In this document: positions 8,077 to 15,273 of the stretch, piece after piece
Numbering within the stretch: position 1 is the first letter of the stretch
How the letters are laid out: each line of letters starts with the position of its first letter
Assembly (NCBI GenBank): GCA_036001065.1
Contig: DASYUQ010000216.1
Span: 1 to 45,235 of the forward strand
From: Candidatus Methylomirabilota bacterium
GTDB lineage: Bacteria > Methylomirabilota > Methylomirabilia > Rokubacteriales > CSP1-6
Direction: 5' to 3'
DNA length: 45,235 bases
The notes under the pieces: model-generated
The model's input: the letters and a program-made list of their open reading frames with translations, nothing else
Told to the model about the DNA's origin: nothing
The model's database searches: none
Made by a program: the position numbers and the translations under genes

Positions 8077-9391
8077 ACTTGTAGAGGAGGTTCGGGAGCC
8101 ACAGCGCGATCTGGGGGAAGAAGAAGAGGACCGCCAGGCCGATCACCTGGAGCACCATGAAGTCGAACATCCCCCGATAGATGTCGCGCAGCTCCCACTG
8201 GGGCACGACCGCCTTGAGATAGTAGGCGGCCATGGCCACCGGCGGCGACAGGAACGCCGTCTGGAGGTTCACCGCCACCAGTGCGCTGAACCACACCAGA
8301 TCGAACTTCAGCGCCTGCACCACCGGGACGAAGATCGGCAGGAAGATGAAGATGATCGCCGGCCACTCCAGGGGCCATCCCAGCAGGAAGATGATGAACA
8401 TCAGGAGAGCCAGCATGACCAGCGGGGGGACCGGAAGCGCGACCAACGTGTTGGCGATCATGGTGCTGGTGCCCAGGCGGGTGAACACGGCGCCGTAGAC
8501 GTTGGAGGCGACGGCGAGGAACAGGACCAGGCTCGAGGTCTGGAGCGTCTTGATGGCGGCGTCCCGCATCATCGCGTAGTTCAGCCGCCCGTAAAAGATG
8601 GTCAGCATGACGGCCCCGAAGGCCCCCATGGCGGCCGCCTCGGTCGGCGTGGCCAGGCCCGCGATGATGCTGCCGAGCGCGGCGAAGATGATGACCGCGA
8701 GCGGGATGACGCCGGCGAAGAACTCCCGCACGATCTGACCGTAGGACGTGGCGCGCTCCGCCTTGGGCAGCGGAGGGCCCAGATCCGGGTTGATGAAGCT
8801 CCGGATCATCACGTACACGATGTAGAGGCCAGACAGGAGCAGGCCGGGGACGATGGCAGCGGCGAAGAGCACGACGATGGAGACGCCGACGATCGGGCCC
8901 ATGACGACCAGCATCACGCTCGGCGGGATCAGGATCCCCAGGGTCCCCCCGGCGGTGATGGTCCCGGCCGAGAGCTTGGGGTCGTAGCGGGCCTTGATCA
9001 TGGCCGGCCCGGCCATCAGCCCCATCACCGTCACCGAGGCGCCGATGATCCCGGTGGCCGTTGCGAAGATGGTGGACGTGAAGAGGACCCCGAGGTAGAG
9101 CGAGCCGCGCACCGGGGCCAGGATGAGGCGGAAGGCATTGAACAGTCGCTCCATGAGCCCGGCCTGCTCCAGGACGTGCCCCATGAAGATGAAGAGCGGC
9201 ACGGCGGCCAGGGTCTCCTCCTTCATGAGCCCGATGGTCTGGAAGACCATCAGGTAGAAGACGGTGTCGCCGAACCCGATGTAGCCGAACACGAGGCTGA
9301 GGATGATGAGCGTGAAGGCGATGGGGAAGCCGACGAAGATGCCCGTCAGGAGCGCCGCCAGGAGGACGAGGCCGAGGTATTCGGGGCTCAC
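8075..9391 (-). CDS. dctM: TRAP transporter large permease (DctM), copy 3
   Basis: 438 residues with the standard DctM signatures (LAAVPLFIFMGHVLE, SAGTITAGGTLGILIPPSV, LSPPVAMAAYYLKAV). The chosen start is the GTG at 9391, overlapping the dctQ stop by GTGA. As the QM pair nearest dctP it is the best candidate partner for that binding protein. Confidence 0.9.
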   Translation of the reverse strand: MSPEYLGLVLLAALLTGIFVGFPIAFTLIILSLVFGYIGFGDTVFYLMVFQTIGLMKEETLAAVPLFIFMGHVLEQAGLMERLFNAFRLILAPVRGSLYLGVLFTSTIFATATGIIGASVTVMGLMAGPAMIKARYDPKLSAGTITAGGTLGILIPPSVMLVVMGPIVGVSIVVLFAAAIVPGLLLSGLYIVYVMIRSFINPDLGPPLPKAERATSYGQIVREFFAGVIPLAVIIFAALGSIIAGLATPTEAAAMGAFGAVMLTIFYGRLNYAMMRDAAIKTLQTSSLVLFLAVASNVYGAVFTRLGTSTMIANTLVALPVPPLVMLALLMFIIFLLGWPLEWPAIIFIFLPIFVPVVQALKFDLVWFSALVAVNLQTAFLSPPVAMAAYYLKAVVPQWELRDIYRGMFDFMVLQVIGLAVLFFFPQIALWLPNLLYK

Positions 9392-9945
9392 AGCGGCCGT
9401 CCCCTGAGTGCCAAGTGGGCGCTCTTGATGAACTCGGAGACGCCCTGGACGAGAATGAGCAGGGCCGTGACCGGGATGACGAGCTTCAACGGATAGACGA
9501 TCGGGCGCCAGGGGCTGGCGTCCGAGCGCTCGCCGATCTGCAAGGAGTGCCAGCCCTCCTGGCCCCCCATCCAGAAGAAGAAGATCATCCCGGGGAAGAA
9601 GAGGAGGACGTAGAGCAGGGCGTCGACCAGCCCCTTGGTGCGGGGCGACCATTTCTCGTAGAAGATGTCGGTGCGGATGTGGCCACCCTTGAGGAGGGTG
9701 TAGGCCGCGCCCAGCATGAAGTGGCTGCCGTACAGCATGTAACTGAGGTCGTAGGCCCAGATGGTGGGCGCGTTGAACACGTAGCGGGCGAACACCTCGT
9801 ACGTGGTCCCGACCATCAGCGGGATGATCAGCCAGGCGAAGATCCGGCCCGACCACTCCGAGATGGTGTCGATCACCCGCACTATCCGCACCAGCGCCGG
9901 TGGGGGTCCGTCCGCCCTCGCCTCACCGCGAGCAGGGGTCGCCAA
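9388..9945 (-). CDS. dctQ: TRAP transporter small permease (DctQ), copy 3
   Basis: 185 residues from a TTG start at 9945, chosen because AGGAGG lies eight bases before it and the length then equals copy 1. A longer frame to 10074 would add 43 unrelated residues and run into the stem-loop at 10038. The protein has four membrane segments and the DctQ pattern TYEVFARYVFNAPTIWAYD then LKGGHIRTDIFYEKW. Confidence 0.85.
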   Translation of the reverse strand: MATPARGEARADGPPPALVRIVRVIDTISEWSGRIFAWLIIPLMVGTTYEVFARYVFNAPTIWAYDLSYMLYGSHFMLGAAYTLLKGGHIRTDIFYEKWSPRTKGLVDALLYVLLFFPGMIFFFWMGGQEGWHSLQIGERSDASPWRPIVYPLKLVIPVTALLILVQGVSEFIKSAHLALRGRPL

Positions 9946-10037
9946 GGCGTTCTCCTCCTGTGTCTCGGGACCGAGGCCCGAGCGGGCGTAGCACATACGT
10001 CCGAACTGCTGGCGGGACGCGCGCCGATGATGCCCGA

Positions 10038-10078
10038 GCGCGTGAAGGGGCCGGCGGTGCGCCGGCCCCATCACGCGC
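10038..10078. terminator. Very strong stem-loop between dctP and dctQ
   Basis: The arms GCGCGTGA-A-GGGGCCGGCG and CGCCGGCCCC-A-TCACGCGC form 18 base pairs with one A-A mismatch and a GTG loop. No T-run follows on the minus strand. Hairpins here are a known way to keep binding-protein mRNA more abundant than permease mRNA, by partial termination or by blocking 3' decay. Confidence 0.7.
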
Positions 10079-10102
10079 GATGCCTTCAGACCGCCGAGGC
10101 CG

Positions 10103-11236
10103 CTACTTCAGCCAGATCTTCTCTTTCCAGTAGTGCTCGCCGATGAAGTTGTAAGGCGGCCAGTAGGAGAGCCGGTAGGGGACGATCAGGCCGGCGTACT
10201 TCGTCTGGGAATCCACCACCTTCTTGTAGAAGGGGTCCTTGGACGCGTACCCGTTCTGGATCTCGTCGTACGTCTTGAGGAACCGGTTGTTGAGCTCGTC
10301 GGTGGTCTTGATGATCTTGATGCCCTGAGCGATCAACTCCCGGCACGCCTTCGCCGTCTTCTCCTGGAACCGGACGAAGTGGACCCAGTACGCGGCCTGG
10401 ACGGAGGTCTTGATGATCTCCTTCAGGTCCGCCGGCAGCGCATCCCACTTCGTCTTGTTGATGATGAACTCCCCGACCGTCACCGGCTCGTGCATCCCCG
10501 GGGCGTAGTGGAACTTGGCCACCTTGTCGAGGCCCAGGATCTTGTCGTCGTAGCAGTTGATCCACTCGGCGCCATCGATCACTCCCCGCTCCAGGGCCGG
10601 GACGATCTCGCCCCCGGGGATGGTCACGGCGCTGATGCCCAGCTTGCCGTAGGTCTCAGCCCCGATGCCATAGATGCGGTATTTCAGCCCCTTGATGTCC
10701 GCGAACGTGCGGATCTCCTTCTTGAACCACCCCATCGCCTGAGGGCCTTCCGGGTGGACCTGGAAGCTGACCACGTTCATCTTCAAGTTCTTCTGGTACG
10801 CCTCGTTGAGCAGCTCGTGTCCTCCCCCCTCCCAGTACCAGCCGAAGTAATCGATGAAGTCCATCCCGTAGAGGGGGCCGTGGGTCAGGGGGATGAAGGC
10901 CTGCAGCTTCCCGATGATGTAGCCGGGGGTGGTGTGGCCCGCGTCCAGCACGCCCCGGTTCACGGCGTCCTGGATCTCGAAGGCCGGGACGATGGCGCCC
11001 GCGGGCAGCAGCTCCAGCTTGAGCCGCCCGCCCGACGTCTTCTCGATCGTCTCCACCAGCAGCTTCGCGGCGTCCTGGACGATCGAGGTCGGGGGCCAGG
11101 CGCTCTGCACCTTCCACCGGATCGGGGCCTGGGCCGTGGCCGGGGTGGGCGCGCTGTACGAGCCCGCGAGGAAGGCGAGGAAGGCGAGGGCGAGGGCGAG
11201 GGCGATCGCGGATCTCAAGGGGATCAGTCTACGCAT
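10103..11236 (-). CDS. dctP: TRAP transporter substrate-binding protein (DctP family)
   Basis: 377 residues. A signal peptide ends near TPATAQA, so the protein is periplasmic. The mature chain is a TRAP binding protein (IRWKVQSAWPPTSIVQDAAKL at the N-terminus; LKYRIYGIGAETYGKLG around the conserved Arg that grips the ligand carboxylate; GVIDGAEWINCYDD). It resembles the branch annotated for mannitol, chloroaromatic or 2-oxo acid ligands, but the ligand is not predictable. The ATG has a GGGAGGG site. It is the only dctP for three QM pairs. Confidence 0.88.
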   Translation of the reverse strand: MRRLIPLRSAIALALALAFLAFLAGSYSAPTPATAQAPIRWKVQSAWPPTSIVQDAAKLLVETIEKTSGGRLKLELLPAGAIVPAFEIQDAVNRGVLDAGHTTPGYIIGKLQAFIPLTHGPLYGMDFIDYFGWYWEGGGHELLNEAYQKNLKMNVVSFQVHPEGPQAMGWFKKEIRTFADIKGLKYRIYGIGAETYGKLGISAVTIPGGEIVPALERGVIDGAEWINCYDDKILGLDKVAKFHYAPGMHEPVTVGEFIINKTKWDALPADLKEIIKTSVQAAYWVHFVRFQEKTAKACRELIAQGIKIIKTTDELNNRFLKTYDEIQNGYASKDPFYKKVVDSQTKYAGLIVPYRLSYWPPYNFIGEHYWKEKIWLK

Positions 11237-11292
11237 ATGCGTCCCTCCCGGGAGACGGGTGATAGGAGCTTCTCGGCTCTGAAAGTGGCGTG

Positions 11293-11321
11293 AGTCTAGA
11301 CAGCAGTGCTCAACCTGTCAA
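11293..11321 (-). promoter_or_regulatory. Promoter of the TRAP locus
   Basis: On the minus strand TTGACA (11316-11321) is spaced 17 bases from TAGACT (11293-11298), giving a leader of about 50 bases before dctP. The -35 is perfect and the -10 matches four of six. Confidence 0.65.
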
Positions 11322-11443
11322 GACGCCGCATCGACTCAAAAGAAGTGTTACCGACGCCCGGCTTCGGTCACACCTACCTCTGAGGCACCACGCGGCCTCC
11401 CGGCCGTCCAAATGCCGCGATCCGCCGTGCTAATCTCACCGCG

Positions 11444-12262
11444 ATGCGCAGAGGCCGGCCCGTTATCGCGCTCGTGGTCGCGCTGGGCGTGATCGGTGCC
11501 TTCGCCGGCGGGCTCGCCGGGCTGCTCGACATCCCGAAGCCTCCTCCCGGGGCGTCGCGGGCCGCGCGCCTCTACTACGGCTTCTGCGCAGAGTGCCACG
11601 GCGCCGACGGTCGCGGCTCCTGGCGGGCCATGCTCTTCCTGATCCGTCCCGGCGACCTCACCGACCGCGCCCGCATGAGCCAGCACTCCGACCGCTACCT
11701 CTTCGACATCATCAAGCACGGCGGGGCGCCCCTGGGACGGCCCGGGATGCCGGGCTTCGCCTTCCACCTGAGCGACGCCGACATCGAGGCCCTGGTGCAG
11801 TACGTGCGGGGGCTCGGCGCGCAGAGCGCCGCTGCGCGCTCAGCGGACGGTGTCGATCCGGATGAGGGCGAGCTGGTCGTCCACCGGCCGGACTGCGAGC
11901 CTGACGCGGTCGCCCGGCCGGGCCCCGCTCGCGTCGAGGAGCGCGGGGTCAGCGTAGACCGCCATCAGCTCCATCGCCCCCATGCCGAGGGCGGCGATAG
12001 CGTCGTGGCGGACGAGGATCATGTTGGACGCGGGGCGGGCGACGATTTCTCCTCTCACCTCGTAGGCGGGCGGCCTGACGAGGGTGCCCCAGATGCCGGC
12101 GGCGAAGGCCGCCAGCAGGGCGGCGAAGAGCACGGCCAGAAGCCAGCGAGTGCGGCGGCGCGAGACGCTCAGGCTGCCTTTAGTCGACCACCCGCGACTG
12201 GGACCCCTCGGGCCGGATGTCGTCGCCGCGCACGATCCACCTCTGGCCGCATCCTTCCCTGA
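11444..12262 (+). CDS. Membrane-anchored c-type cytochrome; C-terminal end uncertain
   Basis: The first 130 or so residues are convincing: an N-terminal membrane anchor, then a class I cytochrome c domain with the haem site FCAECHG (CXXCH near residues 48-52) and a likely Met ligand in PGMPGF. From about residue 135 the frame stays open to 12262 only because it runs antisense to the genes at 11840 and 12180; that tail is highly charged and resembles no cytochrome. The real protein probably ends near 11840-11865, which would require a lost stop or a frameshift. It diverges from dctP. Confidence 0.6.
   Translation: MRRGRPVIALVVALGVIGAFAGGLAGLLDIPKPPPGASRAARLYYGFCAECHGADGRGSWRAMLFLIRPGDLTDRARMSQHSDRYLFDIIKHGGAPLGRPGMPGFAFHLSDADIEALVQYVRGLGAQSAAARSADGVDPDEGELVVHRPDCEPDAVARPGPARVEERGVSVDRHQLHRPHAEGGDSVVADEDHVGRGAGDDFSSHLVGGRPDEGAPDAGGEGRQQGGEEHGQKPASAAARDAQAAFSRPPATGTPRAGCRRRARSTSGRILP
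11817..11839. terminator. Hairpin between convergent cytochrome and CusF-like genes
   Basis: The perfect 8-bp inverted repeat GCGCGCAG / CTGCGCGC with a 7-base loop abuts the minus-strand stop at 11840. It sits where the cytochrome domain ends, so it may serve as a two-way terminator. Confidence 0.4.
11840..12133 (-). CDS. Membrane-anchored CusF-like (copper-binding type) protein
   Basis: 97 residues from the GTG at 12133; the frame is open further upstream (RRRTRWLLAV), so the true start may be an earlier non-ATG codon that completes the anchor. The soluble part (YEVRGEIVARPASNMILVRH, then DAIAALGMGAMELM and GDRVRLAV) aligns by eye with the CusF fold: an OB-like barrel with His, and Met at the W44 and M47 positions, but Leu at M49. 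It is 46 bases after the Pro/Gln-rich gene and convergent with a cytochrome c, which suggests copper supply to a respiratory protein. Family assignment is moderate. Confidence 0.6.
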   Translation of the reverse strand: MLFAALLAAFAAGIWGTLVRPPAYEVRGEIVARPASNMILVRHDAIAALGMGAMELMAVYADPALLDASGARPGDRVRLAVRPVDDQLALIRIDTVR

Positions 12263-12827
12263 TGATCGCCACCGAGGCCCGGTCGGCGCTCCCGAAGGTG
12301 ATCACCAGGAGCGTCAGCCCCAGGGGGACGCTGAGGGCGCAGATACCGGCCTTGAACGGCAGGCCGATCACGGTGATTACCGCAGCACCCGCGTCGTACA
12401 CGAAGCCGCCGCGCGTCCTTCGCACCTCGGACCGGAGCGCTACCCTCTGGCGGGCCTGCGCGGGCGCCGGCGGCGGAGGGGTTTGCACCCGCGGTGCCGG
12501 CGGCGGCGGTGGCGGCGTCTGGGCCTCGGGCTGTGGCGCCGGCACCGGCGGCTGCGTCACCGGCTGCGGCTCGGGCGGCATGGCCGGCGGTGCCGGGGGC
12601 GCCGGCTGCGCCTGCGTTTCCGGCGGTGGTTGCGTCGCTGGCTGGTCCTGCGTTGCCGGTTGCGCCGGCGTTTCCGTCGGCGGCGCCGGTTGGGTCTGCG
12701 TCTCCGGTGGGGTCTGCATCTCCGGCTGTGCCTGTCCGGCCTGCTGCGCCACGGCCAGGGGCTGTAACGGACCGGCGACCGCCAGCGCCACCACGACCCA
12801 TACCGCGACCAGTCGAGCGCCCATCAT
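12180..12827 (-). CDS. Exported Pro/Gln/Thr-rich repeat protein with C-terminal membrane segment
   Basis: 215 residues, not recognised. A signal peptide ends near PLAVAQQ. Residues of about 30-125 are a low-complexity tract of PETQAQPAP-like repeats, likely an extended periplasmic spacer. The C-terminus is ordered: VYDAGAAVITVIGLPFKAG and then ALSVPLGLTLLVITFG form one or two hydrophobic segments before a short basic tail with a Cys. The start has AAGGAGG, well spaced. It may tether something across the envelope. Confidence 0.65.
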   Translation of the reverse strand: MMGARLVAVWVVVALAVAGPLQPLAVAQQAGQAQPEMQTPPETQTQPAPPTETPAQPATQDQPATQPPPETQAQPAPPAPPAMPPEPQPVTQPPVPAPQPEAQTPPPPPPAPRVQTPPPPAPAQARQRVALRSEVRRTRGGFVYDAGAAVITVIGLPFKAGICALSVPLGLTLLVITFGSADRASVAIIREGCGQRWIVRGDDIRPEGSQSRVVD

Positions 12828-12979
12828 TCTCGTCCTCCTTGTTCCGTCGCCCGCGCGCCGACGTCACCGGATCCCGGCGCTCCGACGGCCAGGCCATCCC
12901 GGCCCGGGGGCTCGAGGGAGACGAATATGTCATTATCCGCCTCGACCGCCCAGCCCACCCACGGAAATCCACGGGGCGC

Positions 12980-12985
12980 TATAAT
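12980..12985 (+). promoter_or_regulatory. -10 box upstream of the FAH-family gene
   Basis: A perfect TATAAT lies 32 bases before the ATG at 13018. The -35 position has no good match, so an activator may be needed. Confidence 0.5.
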
Positions 12986-13017
12986 CCCCCCACATCCCTT
13001 TCTTGGAGGGCACTTCG

Positions 13018-13920
13018 ATGAAACTCGTCCGCTTCTCCCTCAATGGCCAAGCCCCGCGCCTCGGTGCGCTCCAGAACGACCGCATCGCCGACCTGCAGGC
13101 GAGCCTGGCCGCCACCCTGGCCCGGCGGGGAGTGATGCGGGCCCAGGAGATCGCCGCCGCGCTCGCGCCGCAGAGCACACGCGAGTTCCTCGAAGGCGGC
13201 GGGGCCACGCAGGACGCGGTAGGCGCGATCACGGAGTGGGTAACGGTGGCCCGCGCCTCCGCCCGGCTGCACGCGCCGATCGCCGATCCCGGCAAGTTCA
13301 TCTGCATCGGCCTCAACTATAAGGACCACGCCGAAGAGACGAAGAATCCGATCCCCAAGGAGCCGCCGATCTTTCCCAAGTGGGCGAACGCGATCCTCGA
13401 TCCCGGCGAGCCCATTCTAAGACCGCGCGGCTCGACCCAGCTGGACTGGGAGGTCGAGCTGGGCGTCGTCATCGGACGGACCGCCCGCTACGTCACGAAG
13501 GAGGCGGCCCTCGACTACGTCTGGGGCTACACGATCATCAACGACGCCAGCGCCCGCGATTTTCAGTTCATCACGAGCCAGTGGGCGGCCGGCAAGATCC
13601 CCGACACCTTCGCGCCGGTCGGCCCCTACATCGCCGACCGCAGCGAGATCCGGGATCCGCACGTCCTCGAGCTCAAGACCTGGGTGAACGGGAATCTCAT
13701 GCAGAACGGCACCACACGGAACTTCATCTTCGACGTCCGCTACATCGTGAGCTACCTCTCCGGGCTCATGACGCTCTCGCCCGGCGATCTCATCGCGACC
13801 GGCACGCCGGCCGGCGTCGGGCTCGGGCGCAAGCCGCCGGTCTGGATGCAGCCCGGCGACACGTGCCGCATGGAGATCACCGGTCTCGGGACCCTCGAGA
13901 ACCCCATCAAGGATGCGTAA
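13018..13920 (+). CDS. Fumarylacetoacetate hydrolase family protein
   Basis: 300 residues. The catalytic FAH domain starts near residue 88: GLNYKDHAEE (98-107), DWEVELG with metal ligands Glu145 and Glu147, INDASARD with Asp176, and GTPAGVG near the end. These enzymes hydrolyse or isomerise 2-oxo diacids and acylpyruvates in aromatic or sugar-acid breakdown, for example 2-hydroxyhepta-2,4-diene-1,7-dioate isomerase; the exact substrate is not predictable. The ATG at 13018 is chosen over the TTG at 13003 because GGAGGG sits seven bases before it. Transcribed alone, with a terminator after it. Confidence 0.88.
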   Translation: MKLVRFSLNGQAPRLGALQNDRIADLQASLAATLARRGVMRAQEIAAALAPQSTREFLEGGGATQDAVGAITEWVTVARASARLHAPIADPGKFICIGLNYKDHAEETKNPIPKEPPIFPKWANAILDPGEPILRPRGSTQLDWEVELGVVIGRTARYVTKEAALDYVWGYTIINDASARDFQFITSQWAAGKIPDTFAPVGPYIADRSEIRDPHVLELKTWVNGNLMQNGTTRNFIFDVRYIVSYLSGLMTLSPGDLIATGTPAGVGLGRKPPVWMQPGDTCRMEITGLGTLENPIKDA

Positions 13921-13930
13921 GGGGCGGGAT

Positions 13931-13983
13931 CGGCTGGCCCCTCCTCGACCACGAAACCCCACGGGTCTCGCAGGGGCCAGCCG
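13931..13983 (+). terminator. Hairpin after the FAH-family gene
   Basis: The perfect 12-bp inverted repeat CGGCTGGCCCCT / AGGGGCCAGCCG lies 10 bases after the stop, with a 29-base loop that can fold further. No T-run is seen. Confidence 0.55.
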
Positions 13984-14022
13984 GTGCCCGCTTCTTGCCA
14001 GTTTCTCAGGTACACTGGGCTC

Positions 14023-15222
14023 GTGCTGGACCTGATCACCTCGCTCGTGGTGACGAGTGACTCGAAGATCGTCCTGCTCTCGCTCGACGGCCTGGGGGGG
14101 CTGCCTCACCTCCAGACCGGCAAGTCGGAACTGGAGACGGCGCGGCTGCCGCACCTGAACGCGCTCGCCGCGCGCGCGGCCTGCGGGCTCATCCGCCACG
14201 TCGCCCCCGGCATCACGCCCGGCAGCGGTCCCGGCCACCTTGGGCTCTTCGGCTACGATCCACTCACCTACCCCGTCGGCCGCGGTGTGCTGGAGGCGCT
14301 GGGCATCGAGTTCGACCTCCGTCCCGGCGACGTCGCCGCTCGAGGCAACTTCTGCACGGTGGATGCGCACGGGCTCATCTCGGACCGGCGCGCGGGGCGG
14401 ATCACCACCGAGACCTGCATGCGCCTCACCGATCGTCTGCGCGGTATCCGCCTGCCCGGCGTCGACGTCTTCGTCGAGCCCGTGAAGGAGCACCGCTTCG
14501 CGCTGGTGCTCCGCGGCGGGGAGCTCGGCGGGCGCCTGTCCGAGACCGACCCCCAGGCCCTGGGGAAGGCGCCCCTGTCCGTGCACGGGCTCGACCCGGG
14601 GTCCGAGCGCACCGCCGCGCTCGTCAATACGTTCGTCGAGGAGGCGCGCGGGCGACTGGCCGACGCGGCCCCCGCGAACATGGTGCTGCTGCGCGGCTTC
14701 GATCGGCTGCCGCAATTGCCACGCTTCCCCGACGTCTTCCGCCTGCGCGCCGCCGCCATCGCCGCCTACCCCATGTACCGCGGGCTGGCGAGGCTCGTCG
14801 GCATGGAGGTGCTGAAGACGGGCACCTCGTTCGCCGACGAGATCGCGACGCTGCGCCAGCACTGGGAGGCCTACGACTTCTTCTTCGTCCACTACAAGGA
14901 CACCGACAAGGCGGGCGAGGACGGGGACTTCGACGCCAAGGTGGACGCGCTCGAGCGTTTCGACGCCTTCGTCCCCGAGATCCAGGCCCTGGGCCCCGAC
15001 GTGCTCCTCGTCACCGGCGACCACGCCAGCCCCGCCGTCCTGGCCGGACACGGCTGGCAGCCGGTGCCTGTGGTCCTCTGGAGCCGCTACTGCGGGGCCG
15101 ACCCTGTCTCCACGTTCACCGAGCGCGCCTGCGCGGCGGGCAGCCTGGGCGTGCTGGCCGCCCAACATCTGATGCCGCTGGCGATGGCCAACGCGCTCCG
15201 CCTCACGAAGTTCGGCGCGTGA
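14023..15222 (+). CDS. apgM: 2,3-bisphosphoglycerate-independent phosphoglycerate mutase, archaeal type
   Basis: 399 residues from the GTG at 14023, the usual family length; an upstream GTG at 13984 would add 13 atypical residues. It interconverts 3- and 2-phosphoglycerate in glycolysis and gluconeogenesis. It belongs to the alkaline-phosphatase superfamily: metal Asp in VLLSLDGLGGLP (residue 22), nucleophile Ser in TPGSGPGHLGLFGYDP, HYKDTDKAGEDG, and the metal motif TGDHASP near the C-terminus. The ribosome site is weak. Confidence 0.88.
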   Translation: MLDLITSLVVTSDSKIVLLSLDGLGGLPHLQTGKSELETARLPHLNALAARAACGLIRHVAPGITPGSGPGHLGLFGYDPLTYPVGRGVLEALGIEFDLRPGDVAARGNFCTVDAHGLISDRRAGRITTETCMRLTDRLRGIRLPGVDVFVEPVKEHRFALVLRGGELGGRLSETDPQALGKAPLSVHGLDPGSERTAALVNTFVEEARGRLADAAPANMVLLRGFDRLPQLPRFPDVFRLRAAAIAAYPMYRGLARLVGMEVLKTGTSFADEIATLRQHWEAYDFFFVHYKDTDKAGEDGDFDAKVDALERFDAFVPEIQALGPDVLLVTGDHASPAVLAGHGWQPVPVVLWSRYCGADPVSTFTERACAAGSLGVLAAQHLMPLAMANALRLTKFGA

Positions 15223-15273
15223 TGGGGTGAGCGGGCGCCTCCGGCCCATCGGCCCCGGACGGCGGATCGATCC

